This document shows positions 33,749 through 41,772 of a DNA stretch of 64,000 bases, piece after piece. The translations under genes and the position numbers were made by a program. Numbering within the stretch: position 1 is the first letter of the stretch; the number at the start of each line of letters is the position of its first letter. Under the pieces are notes generated by a model. It was not told where the DNA came from. It worked only from the letters and a program-made list of their open reading frames with translations, and did no database searches. The DNA comes from Acetatifactor muris (GTDB lineage: Bacteria; Bacillota; Clostridia; Lachnospirales; Lachnospiraceae): contig JAMPHD010000007.1 of NCBI GenBank assembly GCA_023663635.1, positions 1 to 64,000 of the forward strand, given 5' to 3'.

Positions 33749-35377
33749 ATGAGCAGAATCAATGTGTTGGACTGCACCTTAAGGGATGGTGGATACATAA
33801 ATGATTTTTTGTTTGGCGAGAAAGCGATAAAAGATATTATACATCGGCTCTCGAAGGCGGCAATTGATATTATTGAGTGTGGTTTTTTGCAATCCAAGGC
33901 ACAGGATCCGGATGCCTCTTTGTTCGGCGACGTACAGCAGATTCAGAGAGCTATAGGGAAAAAGAATGAGAATCTGATGTATGTGGCGATGATTCAATAT
34001 GGAGCCATAACAAATGAGGAAATTACTCCCTTTGACGGACAATCCATAGACGGGATTCGTCTGACGTTTCATCAGCATGAGATTGAACCTGCATTTGTTC
34101 TGGGCAAGCAGTTGATGGATAAGGGCTATAAGGTATTTATGCAGCCGGTGGGAACCACCTCTTATGAAGATGGTTCTCTGATTCATTTGATTCAAAAGGT
34201 GAATGAGTTGAAACCGTTTGCTTTTTATATGGTGGATACACTGGGCGTGATGTACAAAAATGATCTGCTCAGATTATTTTATATCATCGACCATAACTTG
34301 GACAGAAGGATTGCGTTGGGGTTTCATTCTCACAATAATCTGCAAATGTCGTTTGCGAACGCTCAGGAACTGGTGCAGCTCAACAGCCCGCGAAAACTGA
34401 TCATAGATGCCTCTGTCTTGGGAATGGGAAGGGGAGCCGGCAATCTCAATACAGAATTGCTAACACAATATCTAAATGTAAATTTTGACGCGCGGTATGA
34501 TAATTTAGAGCTTATGGGTATTGTGGATGAATATATCAGACCGCTGAGTTTTCGCTATAAATGGGGGTATGATGTGGCATATTATATGGCGGCAGTCTCG
34601 GGATGTCACCCTAATTACGCATCTTTCCTGCTTAATTTACAGACATTAAATATGCAGGATATAAATGCCGTTTTAAAAAGTTTGGATGTAGATAAGAGAG
34701 CGCTTTTTCATAAGGAATATATTGAGCAGCAGTATTTAAGGTATATGGATCATTATGTGGACGACAGTGACGCGTTACAAGAGATATCGCGGTTGATCGG
34801 CTCTCGAAAGGTTCTCCTGATGGCACCGGGGAAATCAATAGGCATCCATTGGGATAGGATCAAAGAGACCATAGAGAGGAATGATTACTATGTTGTCAGT
34901 ATCAATTTTCAACCGAAAGAGATACCGGTTGATATGATTTATATCAGTAATCTCAAAAGGTTCAAAAGTCTGGATGAACTGCAATGTAAAAAGGGAGTTA
35001 AGATCGTAACGACCTCCAATATCGTGACAACGGGAAGAGATGATATTTTGGTGGTCAATTACAGCAGTTATCTGAACGACGACACGCATATAGTGGATAA
35101 TGGAGGCCTAATGTGCATTAATCTGTTGTATAAACTCAATGTGAACAGTTTGCTGTTGGCAGGGTTTGACGGGTTTTCGGGCAATGTACAAGACAATTAT
35201 TACGAAAAGTCTCTCTATTTGAGCGTTGAGGAAGAACGGCTGAACAGTATGAACGCAGCGATTGTGAAACGATTTGCGCAGTTGGTAAAACAGATGGATA
35301 TTCAGTTCATAACGGAGTCGTTTTATGAACATGATAATAAAAGTACATCTAAGCATATAGAATACAAGGAGGAGTAG
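33749..35377 (+). CDS. DRE-TIM aldolase fused to a DUF115-like domain
   Basis: A 542-residue two-part protein. Residues 1-310 are an HMG-CoA lyase/4-hydroxy-2-oxovalerate aldolase-type TIM barrel: LDCTLRDGGYIND holds the metal Asp and catalytic Arg, and GFHSHNNLQMS the metal His pair. Residues about 345-520 (KVLLMAPGKSIGIHW, VDMIYISNL, LLLAGFDGFSG) resemble the DUF115 fold of the gene at 31681. Aldol condensation of a 2-oxoacid with a sugar aldehyde would make an ulosonic acid for the cytidylyltransferase just upstream. The fusion suggests synthesis and transfer are linked. Inference. Confidence 0.78.
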   Translation: MSRINVLDCTLRDGGYINDFLFGEKAIKDIIHRLSKAAIDIIECGFLQSKAQDPDASLFGDVQQIQRAIGKKNENLMYVAMIQYGAITNEEITPFDGQSIDGIRLTFHQHEIEPAFVLGKQLMDKGYKVFMQPVGTTSYEDGSLIHLIQKVNELKPFAFYMVDTLGVMYKNDLLRLFYIIDHNLDRRIALGFHSHNNLQMSFANAQELVQLNSPRKLIIDASVLGMGRGAGNLNTELLTQYLNVNFDARYDNLELMGIVDEYIRPLSFRYKWGYDVAYYMAAVSGCHPNYASFLLNLQTLNMQDINAVLKSLDVDKRALFHKEYIEQQYLRYMDHYVDDSDALQEISRLIGSRKVLLMAPGKSIGIHWDRIKETIERNDYYVVSINFQPKEIPVDMIYISNLKRFKSLDELQCKKGVKIVTTSNIVTTGRDDILVVNYSSYLNDDTHIVDNGGLMCINLLYKLNVNSLLLAGFDGFSGNVQDNYYEKSLYLSVEEERLNSMNAAIVKRFAQLVKQMDIQFITESFYEHDNKSTSKHIEYKEE

Positions 35378-35384
35378 AGCGACT

Positions 35385-36515
35385 ATGTATTATGAAATGT
35401 TGCATCATATGGAATCAATGCTGCAGTTTGTGGCAGCTGTTACTGTTGATGAGAAGACGGCATATGCCGTATCATGTAAGTTTAACGGGTTGTTCAAAAT
35501 TGATCTGCAGACGGAAAAATGTGAATTTATTCAACTTTTTCCGGATCTGGATGTATACGGATCCTGGTTATTTTTCTCGGCGGTAAAGGGCGGGAAGGAT
35601 ATTTATTTTTCCCCGTCGTCAGCAGATTATATTGCAAAATATGACATTGGAGAAAACAAGATCCATAAAATTGCGTTGCCGGAGTCGGACAGACCATACG
35701 CGGGCAACAATTATCGGTTGGGAGATGCTTTCTATGCACGGGGACATGTATATTTTGTTTGCGCGACGCGCGGAGGTATCTTAAAACTTGAGGAAAGTAC
35801 GGGGAAGATTTCCGTGATCGTTACAGATACTCAGGACGAGGTTTTCTTTCGCCGGGGCATATTGGTGGATGATACGTATTATGTTCCTTCTTCTAACTCT
35901 CCTGTCATTATGGAATACAGATTACAGACAGACGAGATCATTCTTCACCAAATAGAAGGGGAAGGGGGCGCATGGTCCATATGGGGAGATGGAGAAAACT
36001 TTTGGCTGCCGCCGAGGGAGCAGAATGATCCCATACGGTGTTGGAATAAAAGTACGGGGGAGACTTCCATGGTCGGGATTCAGGTTCCCGGATATCGTCC
36101 TGTAGACATGAGTTTCCTAAAAATTTTTAATAGCGGCAACTGTCTGATCGTTTCACCGGAGTGCGCCAATATGTTCTTGCGGATTGATATACAGACTGGG
36201 AGAGCAGAACCGTTTGACATTGCATGTGCCAAGGATGTTGCGGAGCGATACGGATATTTTTTTGAGACGGCTAAGGATCTCTATTTTGCCGCATATGTAA
36301 GCGGGCAGGAAAATATTTATTTTAAAATAGAAAAAGATACTTTGGCGGTCAAACAGGTTCACTTTACATTACAAAACAGTGACAGTTTTTTAAAAGCTGT
36401 GGGATCGGAATTAAAAATTCCCAATGACGTGGTAATGGAAAATGAGACGAATAATTTAGAGGAATTTATCGCAATGGTTCAGTTGTTGCCCCGGAGACGT
36501 GAGGAACAGGCGTGA
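35385..36515 (+). CDS. beta-propeller-like protein, unknown
   Basis: A 376-residue protein without signal peptide, made of repeating beta-rich units of about 45-50 residues with patterns such as ..NGLFKIDLQT.., ..DYIAKYDIGEN.., ..GGILKLEESTG.., ..NMFLRIDIQTG... This looks like a six- to seven-bladed propeller. No catalytic motif was recognised. It might bind glycan or act as a scaffold or lyase in the cytosol. AAGGAGG lies 13 bases before the ATG, a long gap. Confidence 0.7.
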   Translation: MYYEMLHHMESMLQFVAAVTVDEKTAYAVSCKFNGLFKIDLQTEKCEFIQLFPDLDVYGSWLFFSAVKGGKDIYFSPSSADYIAKYDIGENKIHKIALPESDRPYAGNNYRLGDAFYARGHVYFVCATRGGILKLEESTGKISVIVTDTQDEVFFRRGILVDDTYYVPSSNSPVIMEYRLQTDEIILHQIEGEGGAWSIWGDGENFWLPPREQNDPIRCWNKSTGETSMVGIQVPGYRPVDMSFLKIFNSGNCLIVSPECANMFLRIDIQTGRAEPFDIACAKDVAERYGYFFETAKDLYFAAYVSGQENIYFKIEKDTLAVKQVHFTLQNSDSFLKAVGSELKIPNDVVMENETNNLEEFIAMVQLLPRRREEQA

Positions 36516-36539
36516 TCAACGGAGAGAAAAAGGAAAACT

Positions 36540-37700
36540 ATGGAACATATATTGGATTTAGTGGATGCGGTGGTGTTACAACGGCTGTGCCAAAACAGAA
36601 ACGCGGTAGTGTTTGGAACCGGACGTATTGCGGCAGATTATGGGGAAATTCTTCCCCTGATAGGGATCAGATCTCCGTCTTATTTGAAAATTTCCGATGA
36701 GATTATGGATAAGAGAATTCCAACCGAAAAAGTAATGCGGATAGATGAAACGTTTGCAGAGAGGGAGAAATTGTATATACTTTTAACGGAAAGCCGTGGA
36801 GTTAATGCGCAGGCGGAGTATTTGCTTGAAAAAGGATTTACATATCTTGAGGATTTTGACTTTATTTCCGGAGCCCGTTTTCAAACCGCATTGTCCAAGG
36901 CATCTCCTTTAGATCCCAATATGGGTCATGGTACTTTGGCAAATAATGAGAAGGGATGTCGTTTGTTGGGGAAGAACTTGGATGAAGATATAAAGATTGC
37001 TGTGAATGGTGCGTCCTTGGTCGATGAGACCTGCTTTAACTGGAAATTATGGCCGGAATTATTATATGAGAAATCGGCTGCACAAGAAAAGCCCGTAACG
37101 TTCCTGCTCTGTTCTGCTTATGGGTATACAACATCACAGTGCCTGTTAAAATTGATCAGGGACATTCTTCCGCTAGCCCCCGATATAGTGATTGACTATT
37201 GTTCGTTGGAGAATGATTGCCTTTATGGAGAATGGATGTCCGCTCCTTTTGTTATAGGATATCAGAAGAAAATTCTGTCTTACGTTCAAGGAAAGATCGG
37301 AGATCGATTTGAAAATAAGCAGGTTAAAGATGTTAATTTGGGATATACCAAAAGACAGAGAACTGCAGAGGTAATTCTTGAAAATATTCGTATGTCTAAG
37401 GCGCTTTGTGACGTAAAGGGGATCCGTTATATCTGTGTATGGCCGCCGCTCGCTTTTACACAGCAGTCTCATGCTTTAGAAGACATAGAATTGCAATGGC
37501 TTTTGGCAAAGCGCACGCGTTCAGCTCTCAAGATCCTTGAGGAAATAGAGGCCAAAATGTCGGATGAGGTGAGAGAGTGCATTGTGGATGCGAGAAAGTG
37601 GATGGATGGGCATGAAGGGATGTTTTACGATCAATTTCATATGAAAGAAAGTGGCAATCGTATTATAGCGGAGCATATGATGAAGGTATTAGGGATATGA
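36540..37700 (+). CDS. SGNH/GDSL-like hydrolase with N-terminal Rossmann module
   Basis: A 386-residue protein. Residues about 15-110 (NAVVFGTGRIAADYGEILPL) are the recurring module. The rest looks like an SGNH hydrolase: block I IAVNGASLVDE (Ser), an internal PDIVIDYCSLEND, and block V DQFHMKESGNRIIAEHM (Asp and His). A role as sugar O-acetylesterase or acyltransferase is likely, in the cytosol as no signal peptide is seen. The stop overlaps the next start (ATGA). Confidence 0.75.
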   Translation: MEHILDLVDAVVLQRLCQNRNAVVFGTGRIAADYGEILPLIGIRSPSYLKISDEIMDKRIPTEKVMRIDETFAEREKLYILLTESRGVNAQAEYLLEKGFTYLEDFDFISGARFQTALSKASPLDPNMGHGTLANNEKGCRLLGKNLDEDIKIAVNGASLVDETCFNWKLWPELLYEKSAAQEKPVTFLLCSAYGYTTSQCLLKLIRDILPLAPDIVIDYCSLENDCLYGEWMSAPFVIGYQKKILSYVQGKIGDRFENKQVKDVNLGYTKRQRTAEVILENIRMSKALCDVKGIRYICVWPPLAFTQQSHALEDIELQWLLAKRTRSALKILEEIEAKMSDEVRECIVDARKWMDGHEGMFYDQFHMKESGNRIIAEHMMKVLGI

Positions 37701-38851
37701 GACTAAACGTGGAACAGCAGACATGGCTTATAACAGGCATCAGCAGCGGCATAGGGCATGAATTGACCGGGCAGTTGTTGGAAAAGGGACACCGGGTAAT
37801 AGGATTCGTGCGGGATGAACACAAAGTTCGTGTTCTTAAAGAGAGTTATCCGGAAACGCTCATTTTGTATGAGACGGATATCCGCAATTATGAGGAAACG
37901 GACAGGATCGTGAGGACTGCATGTGAGACAGCGGGTACTATTCATGCGGTGGTGAGCAATGCCGGGATAGCGACCAAGGGTCTTGCGGAAGAAGTGAGTA
38001 TGGAAGAATTGCTGAATGTCATGAATACCAATTTAATTGGTACAATGGTATTTATTCGCGCATGCATTCCGTTTTTGAAAAAAACTGGCGCCAAATTGAT
38101 TCAGATTTCTTCCATGAGTGGAGAAGTATCTGCGGCAGAATGGTCCTACTATTGTGCGTCCAAACATGGGATCAACGGGTTTTGTGAGTCCGTTGCAGAG
38201 GAACTGAGGCCCTATGGAGTCTCGGTGACGCTCGTTGAACCCGGTAATGTGAATACTCAACTGTGGAATAAGGTGGCGGATCGACAGGAGAAATATGATG
38301 CGCTCCGTGCAAACAGCGAGCAGAGTGATATAAATGTCAGGAAATTGGCAGCAGGAATCATGATGCTTGGCCGTATGGATGATCCCCCTGAATATGTTGC
38401 CATGGGATCGCGCGCCAATGAGAATATTCTCCAACAGCTTGCCCGTAAACAAAAAATTTATCTGGCAGGACGGCAGTTGGCGAGGGAAGTCGATGAACAG
38501 TGCGGGGGGGCGCAGCCCCTTTTGAAAAGTCCCCAACAAGCCGGGGAGCGTAAAATTCTTCTGTGGCCTCTGGGAAATGAGTGTAAGAAGATGCTCAGGG
38601 CTTATGATTGGAGTGAATGGGCTGATCGGTTAGCCGGTTTTGTGGATTTGGACGAGAGCAAGGCAGGAAAATATTGTGTCGGGCGAAAAATTTATCAATA
38701 TGAAGAAGCGGCGCTGCATTGCCAAGACTATTATTTTGTGGTCATGACAAATGATTTCCGCAAACCGATAGAACAAATGCTCAAAGAAATGAATCTGGTA
38801 TACGGAAAAGATTTTTGCCATTACAGTGACCTGGTGGAGGAGGCGACATGA
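37697..38851 (+). CDS. SDR oxidoreductase with C-terminal Rossmann module
   Basis: A 384-residue protein. Residues 1-270 are a classical SDR: TGISSGIGHELTGQL, NAGIATKG, ISSMSGE and the catalytic YYCASKHG. Residues about 290-380 (KILLWPLGNECKKMLRAYDW) are a divergent copy of the recurring module. It probably oxidises or reduces a sugar or acyl group for the cluster. ATGA overlaps tie it to the genes on either side. Confidence 0.82.
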   Translation: MRLNVEQQTWLITGISSGIGHELTGQLLEKGHRVIGFVRDEHKVRVLKESYPETLILYETDIRNYEETDRIVRTACETAGTIHAVVSNAGIATKGLAEEVSMEELLNVMNTNLIGTMVFIRACIPFLKKTGAKLIQISSMSGEVSAAEWSYYCASKHGINGFCESVAEELRPYGVSVTLVEPGNVNTQLWNKVADRQEKYDALRANSEQSDINVRKLAAGIMMLGRMDDPPEYVAMGSRANENILQQLARKQKIYLAGRQLAREVDEQCGGAQPLLKSPQQAGERKILLWPLGNECKKMLRAYDWSEWADRLAGFVDLDESKAGKYCVGRKIYQYEEAALHCQDYYFVVMTNDFRKPIEQMLKEMNLVYGKDFCHYSDLVEEAT

Positions 38852-39177
38852 AAAACCTTTTAACAGTGAATCCTGAAGTAAATAATGCGCAGACAAAAGC
38901 AATGTGGTATGGGGGTATCAAAGCGCAGGAACTATATGCGATGCTCATAAATGTCCGATTTGAATTTGATGCCTTCTGTATGGAGGAAAAGGAATTTGAT
39001 ACATTTCTTTCAAAACGCGCGCTTTCGATTTTTGAATTAATAGAAGAGCAGGATTATGCATTGATTCTGTCGGTAGAGGATTATGAGACAGTTTTGGACA
39101 AATATGAGCGATATGGGTTGGAGCGTGACAGAGTGTTTGTGTGGACAGATCCGAGACTGGAGATAATATATGTGTAG
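38848..39177 (+). CDS. stand-alone Rossmann-like module
   Basis: A 109-residue protein with the strand-helix pattern of the recurring module (KAMWYGGIKAQELYAMLINV, then YALILSVEDYETVLDKYERY) and nothing else. No known family is recognised. Overlaps the SDR gene by four bases and the next gene by eight. It could associate with one of the fused enzymes. Confidence 0.65.
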   Translation: MKNLLTVNPEVNNAQTKAMWYGGIKAQELYAMLINVRFEFDAFCMEEKEFDTFLSKRALSIFELIEEQDYALILSVEDYETVLDKYERYGLERDRVFVWTDPRLEIIYV

Positions 39178-39526
39178 ATCATTAGAGAACCGCATAGAGC
39201 AGGCAATTCAAGAATATGATAAGGTGGTTCTTCTGACAGAAGATCTCTGTGAGACTTTTTACAGAGATTTTTTGACGGCGGAAATTTTAGATCGCAAAAT
39301 CCTGATATTATCCGTAAAACTGCCGAACATGCGAAAAGGTCGGGTGGTTTGTGAGCAGATAGATGAGGAGACGGCTCAGGAAATATACGGGCTGTATCAC
39401 ACCTATGAGTTTGCGGATAATTTTGTTGTGATTGGGCAAAGCGCAACATTTGCGTCCATCTTCAACTATGTGCGGACAGGGATTCTGACACCGAAAGAGG
39501 CATGGCAGGCGCTGTTGGAGGGGTAG
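39170..39526 (+). CDS. small protein of unknown function
   Basis: A 118-residue soluble alpha/beta protein (DKVVLLTEDLCETFYRDFL, FADNFVVIGQSATFASIFNY). It has no recognised domain. The C-terminal ILTPKEAWQALL resembles the end of regulatory or scaffold proteins only vaguely. It overlaps the preceding gene by eight bases and precedes the GT9-like gene by two bases, so it is part of the operon. Confidence 0.65.
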   Translation: MCRSLENRIEQAIQEYDKVVLLTEDLCETFYRDFLTAEILDRKILILSVKLPNMRKGRVVCEQIDEETAQEIYGLYHTYEFADNFVVIGQSATFASIFNYVRTGILTPKEAWQALLEG

Positions 39527-39528
39527 GA

Positions 39529-40767
39529 ATGGACAGATCGCATTATGAAGAAATGTTGACAAATTTGGATGTCCTGGAGCAGAGCGGCCGGCTGCACGGT
39601 CGAAAGATCTATCTGTTCGGACACAGCAACGCAACGGAGACACTTGCGGATCTGCTGTGCGACAGAGGATATATGATCAGCGGCATTCTTGACAATAATC
39701 CTTCCAAACACGGTAATCGTTACAGAGAGATCGTGATCTGCCCGCCGGAGGAAATTTTGCGGGAAGACCCGTCAGAAACGATCGTGTGCATAGCCGCTCG
39801 GGCATATGAGGCCATGACGCGGCAGTTAAGGCAGCTCGGTTACGGCGGTGAAATCACGAAGTTGGTGGACTATAATTCTTACGCGGAATATTCCCTGTCT
39901 GAGAGTGTGGTTTCCAGGAAGAAAGAACGGTTGGACAGAGGTATTTTGCGGTTGGATCAGATCAGGGCAAAGTACCCCGGCCGTTTTCTCATCCTGTGCC
40001 CTTTTGCCGCATTGGGAGATATTTTCTTTACCATGTCTTATCTGCCCCGGTTCTTGGCGGCGAGACAGATCTCGGATTGTGTGGTCTGTGTGCCCGGGAA
40101 TGCCTGCAGACAGGTGGCGGAGCTTTTTGGTCTCTATCCCGTGGAGACCTATGCGCAGAAGGAGTTGGACGAACTGATCCAGGCCTGCATCTATATGGAG
40201 GATGGCAACTCCTACATAGCGCATCAGGATCGCCCCTATGTGGTCAATCTGCACAAGGCATTATACACGAAATGCATCCCGCTGGAACAGATCTACTGTT
40301 GCGGCGTGTTTGGATTGCCGGGGGACACTGTGCCTGTCAGGCCGCGAAATTTGACGGATTTTCCCGGGCTTGAGGATATCCCGCAGGGGAAGTCGGTCAT
40401 TTTGGCGCCATATGCCAAGTCGGTGACAATGCTGCCCCAAACGTTTTGGAAGGACATTGTGCAGGAACTTCGGGCCAAGGGATATAGCTGTTTTACGAAT
40501 GTGGCGGGAGGTGAAAAGCCGCTGGAGGGAACAACCGCCGTTTGTCCGACGATCGCGCAGATGCAGTCGGTTGTGGAGCGGGCAGGGATATTTATTGGGA
40601 TAAGGAGCGGCATATGCGATGTGATCCGGTACGCGGATTGCAGGAAGATCGCTTTTTATCCGGACTATAATTACTGTGACACAAGGTGGAAGGCGATCGA
40701 TATGTATGCCATCGACGGATGGGAAAATATACCTGTGGGGGAGAATTTCCAATGGAAGATAAATTAG
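39529..40767 (+). CDS. GT9 (heptosyltransferase)-like protein with N-terminal Rossmann module
   Basis: A 412-residue protein. Residues about 20-120 (RKIYLFGHSNATETLADLL, SGILDNNPSKHGNRY) are the clearest copy of the recurring module. From residue 150 the GT-B fold of ADP-heptose:LPS heptosyltransferases follows: FLILCPFAALGDIFFTMSYL, ILAPYAKSV and GIFIGIRSGICDVIRYA. ATG 39529 lies behind GAGGGG. The last 16 bases overlap the HAD gene. Confidence 0.8.
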   Translation: MDRSHYEEMLTNLDVLEQSGRLHGRKIYLFGHSNATETLADLLCDRGYMISGILDNNPSKHGNRYREIVICPPEEILREDPSETIVCIAARAYEAMTRQLRQLGYGGEITKLVDYNSYAEYSLSESVVSRKKERLDRGILRLDQIRAKYPGRFLILCPFAALGDIFFTMSYLPRFLAARQISDCVVCVPGNACRQVAELFGLYPVETYAQKELDELIQACIYMEDGNSYIAHQDRPYVVNLHKALYTKCIPLEQIYCCGVFGLPGDTVPVRPRNLTDFPGLEDIPQGKSVILAPYAKSVTMLPQTFWKDIVQELRAKGYSCFTNVAGGEKPLEGTTAVCPTIAQMQSVVERAGIFIGIRSGICDVIRYADCRKIAFYPDYNYCDTRWKAIDMYAIDGWENIPVGENFQWKIN

Positions 40768-41123
40768 TGTTATCCACTTTGCCCAAGACATGGATATTTG
40801 ATCTGGATGGAACGGTCTTAAAACATAACGGATACAAAACAGACGGGGCAGACACGCTGCTCACCGGAGCGAAGGAATATCTGGACGCCATTCCGCAGGA
40901 AGATAAGATCATTTTCCTGACATCGAGGACGGAGGCATACAGGCAGATGACGCTTGCGTTCCTGGAAGAGAACGGGATCCCTTTTGATGAGATCCTGTTT
41001 GACATGCCGATGGGGGAACGCATTCTCGTAAACGACCGCAAACCCTCCGGATTGGATATGGCTGTCGCGGTAAATATGGACAGGGACGCGTTTGGTATGC
41101 CCCGGGTGGTCAGGGAGTTATAG
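40752..41123 (+). CDS. HAD-superfamily phosphatase
   Basis: A 123-residue minimal HAD fold: motif I WIFDLDGTVL, motif II IIFLTSRTEAYR, and a late acidic motif ILVNDRKPSGLD. No cap domain is present, as in KdsC-type and GmhB-type sugar-phosphate phosphatases. It probably dephosphorylates an intermediate of the cluster. ATG 40752 overlaps the GT9-like gene. It ends the operon, and a 18-bp direct repeat begins three bases after its stop. Confidence 0.85.
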   Translation: MEDKLVLSTLPKTWIFDLDGTVLKHNGYKTDGADTLLTGAKEYLDAIPQEDKIIFLTSRTEAYRQMTLAFLEENGIPFDEILFDMPMGERILVNDRKPSGLDMAVAVNMDRDAFGMPRVVREL

Positions 41124-41125
41124 GC

Positions 41126-41143
41126 TACCTCATCCACCCCGCC
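41126..41143. repeat. direct repeat, left end of defence cassette
   Basis: TACCTCATCCACCCCGCC matches 43304-43321 at 17 of 18 positions. Read on the minus strand it encodes AGWMR and a stop, like the end of spmB (AGWMG and stop). Possibly an attachment core or a spmB 3' remnant. Confidence 0.7.
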
Positions 41144-41168
41144 GGTACGGTAATAACCGGAATTCATA

Positions 41169-41495
41169 TTATAATCCAAATGTACGATAAAGCCATGCTT
41201 TACTATCGACTAACATATGCAGAATTCTAACTATGTAAACGGTGTCCGTCTCAATCACATAATAAATTTTATAATTGCGATAATAATCTTTTCGAACACC
41301 TAATCCAGCAAGCAACTCATCTTCATCTAACTCATTTCTTTCTGGGAAGTTTACCAGAGAATTTATCTTTGTACGAATCCCACTTATTGTATTTTCAGCG
41401 GCAGACGGATTTTTCAATTCATAGGCAATGTAATCGCCGGCATTTTCCAGATCTTCTTCTGCCAACTCCGTAATCCTAATTTGATATTGCCTCAT
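41169..41495 (-). CDS. ParE/RelE family toxin
   Basis: A 108-residue RelE/ParE-fold toxin. It opens with MRQYQIRITELAEEDLENAG, followed by the helix pair and C-terminal strands VRKDYYRNYKIYYVIETDTV and YIVRILH, the usual order of the family. Target (ribosome-bound mRNA or gyrase) is undetermined. ATG 41495 lies inside the antitoxin gene. The longer frame from 41528 merely runs into that gene. Confidence 0.88.
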   Translation of the reverse strand: MRQYQIRITELAEEDLENAGDYIAYELKNPSAAENTISGIRTKINSLVNFPERNELDEDELLAGLGVRKDYYRNYKIYYVIETDTVYIVRILHMLVDSKAWLYRTFGL

Positions 41496-41649
41496 CTCTG
41501 TATTTCTTCTCCAACCTGTCACATACAATATTAAAGTCTTTTGTCTTTCCTTCTTTTATCTGTTCCAGTCCGGAAAATATAAGTTCGCGAACTTCTTGTT
41601 TTTGTTCATCCAAAGCTCTCCGGTAATCTTCATTCAGTGCCACAGCCAT
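41476..41649 (-). CDS. small antitoxin of the ParE/RelE pair
   Basis: A 57-residue, highly charged protein starting MAVALNEDYRRALDEQKQEV and ending RDEAISN. It is mostly helical and overlaps the toxin start by 20 bases, as expected of a type II antitoxin. It is too short for a recognisable DNA-binding fold, so the call rests on arrangement. GAGAGG lies upstream of the ATG. Probably autoregulated. Confidence 0.75.
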   Translation of the reverse strand: MAVALNEDYRRALDEQKQEVRELIFSGLEQIKEGKTKDFNIVCDRLEKKYRDEAISN

Positions 41650-41772
41650 AAAATCAGTCCTCTCTGCCTGGTGTTTACTATATAATTAAAGTAAAATTGG
41701 CTCTTATTGTTTATATGATACTCTAGTCAAATAATATTTGCAACATAATTTCTTTTAACAAAATATTTTATT

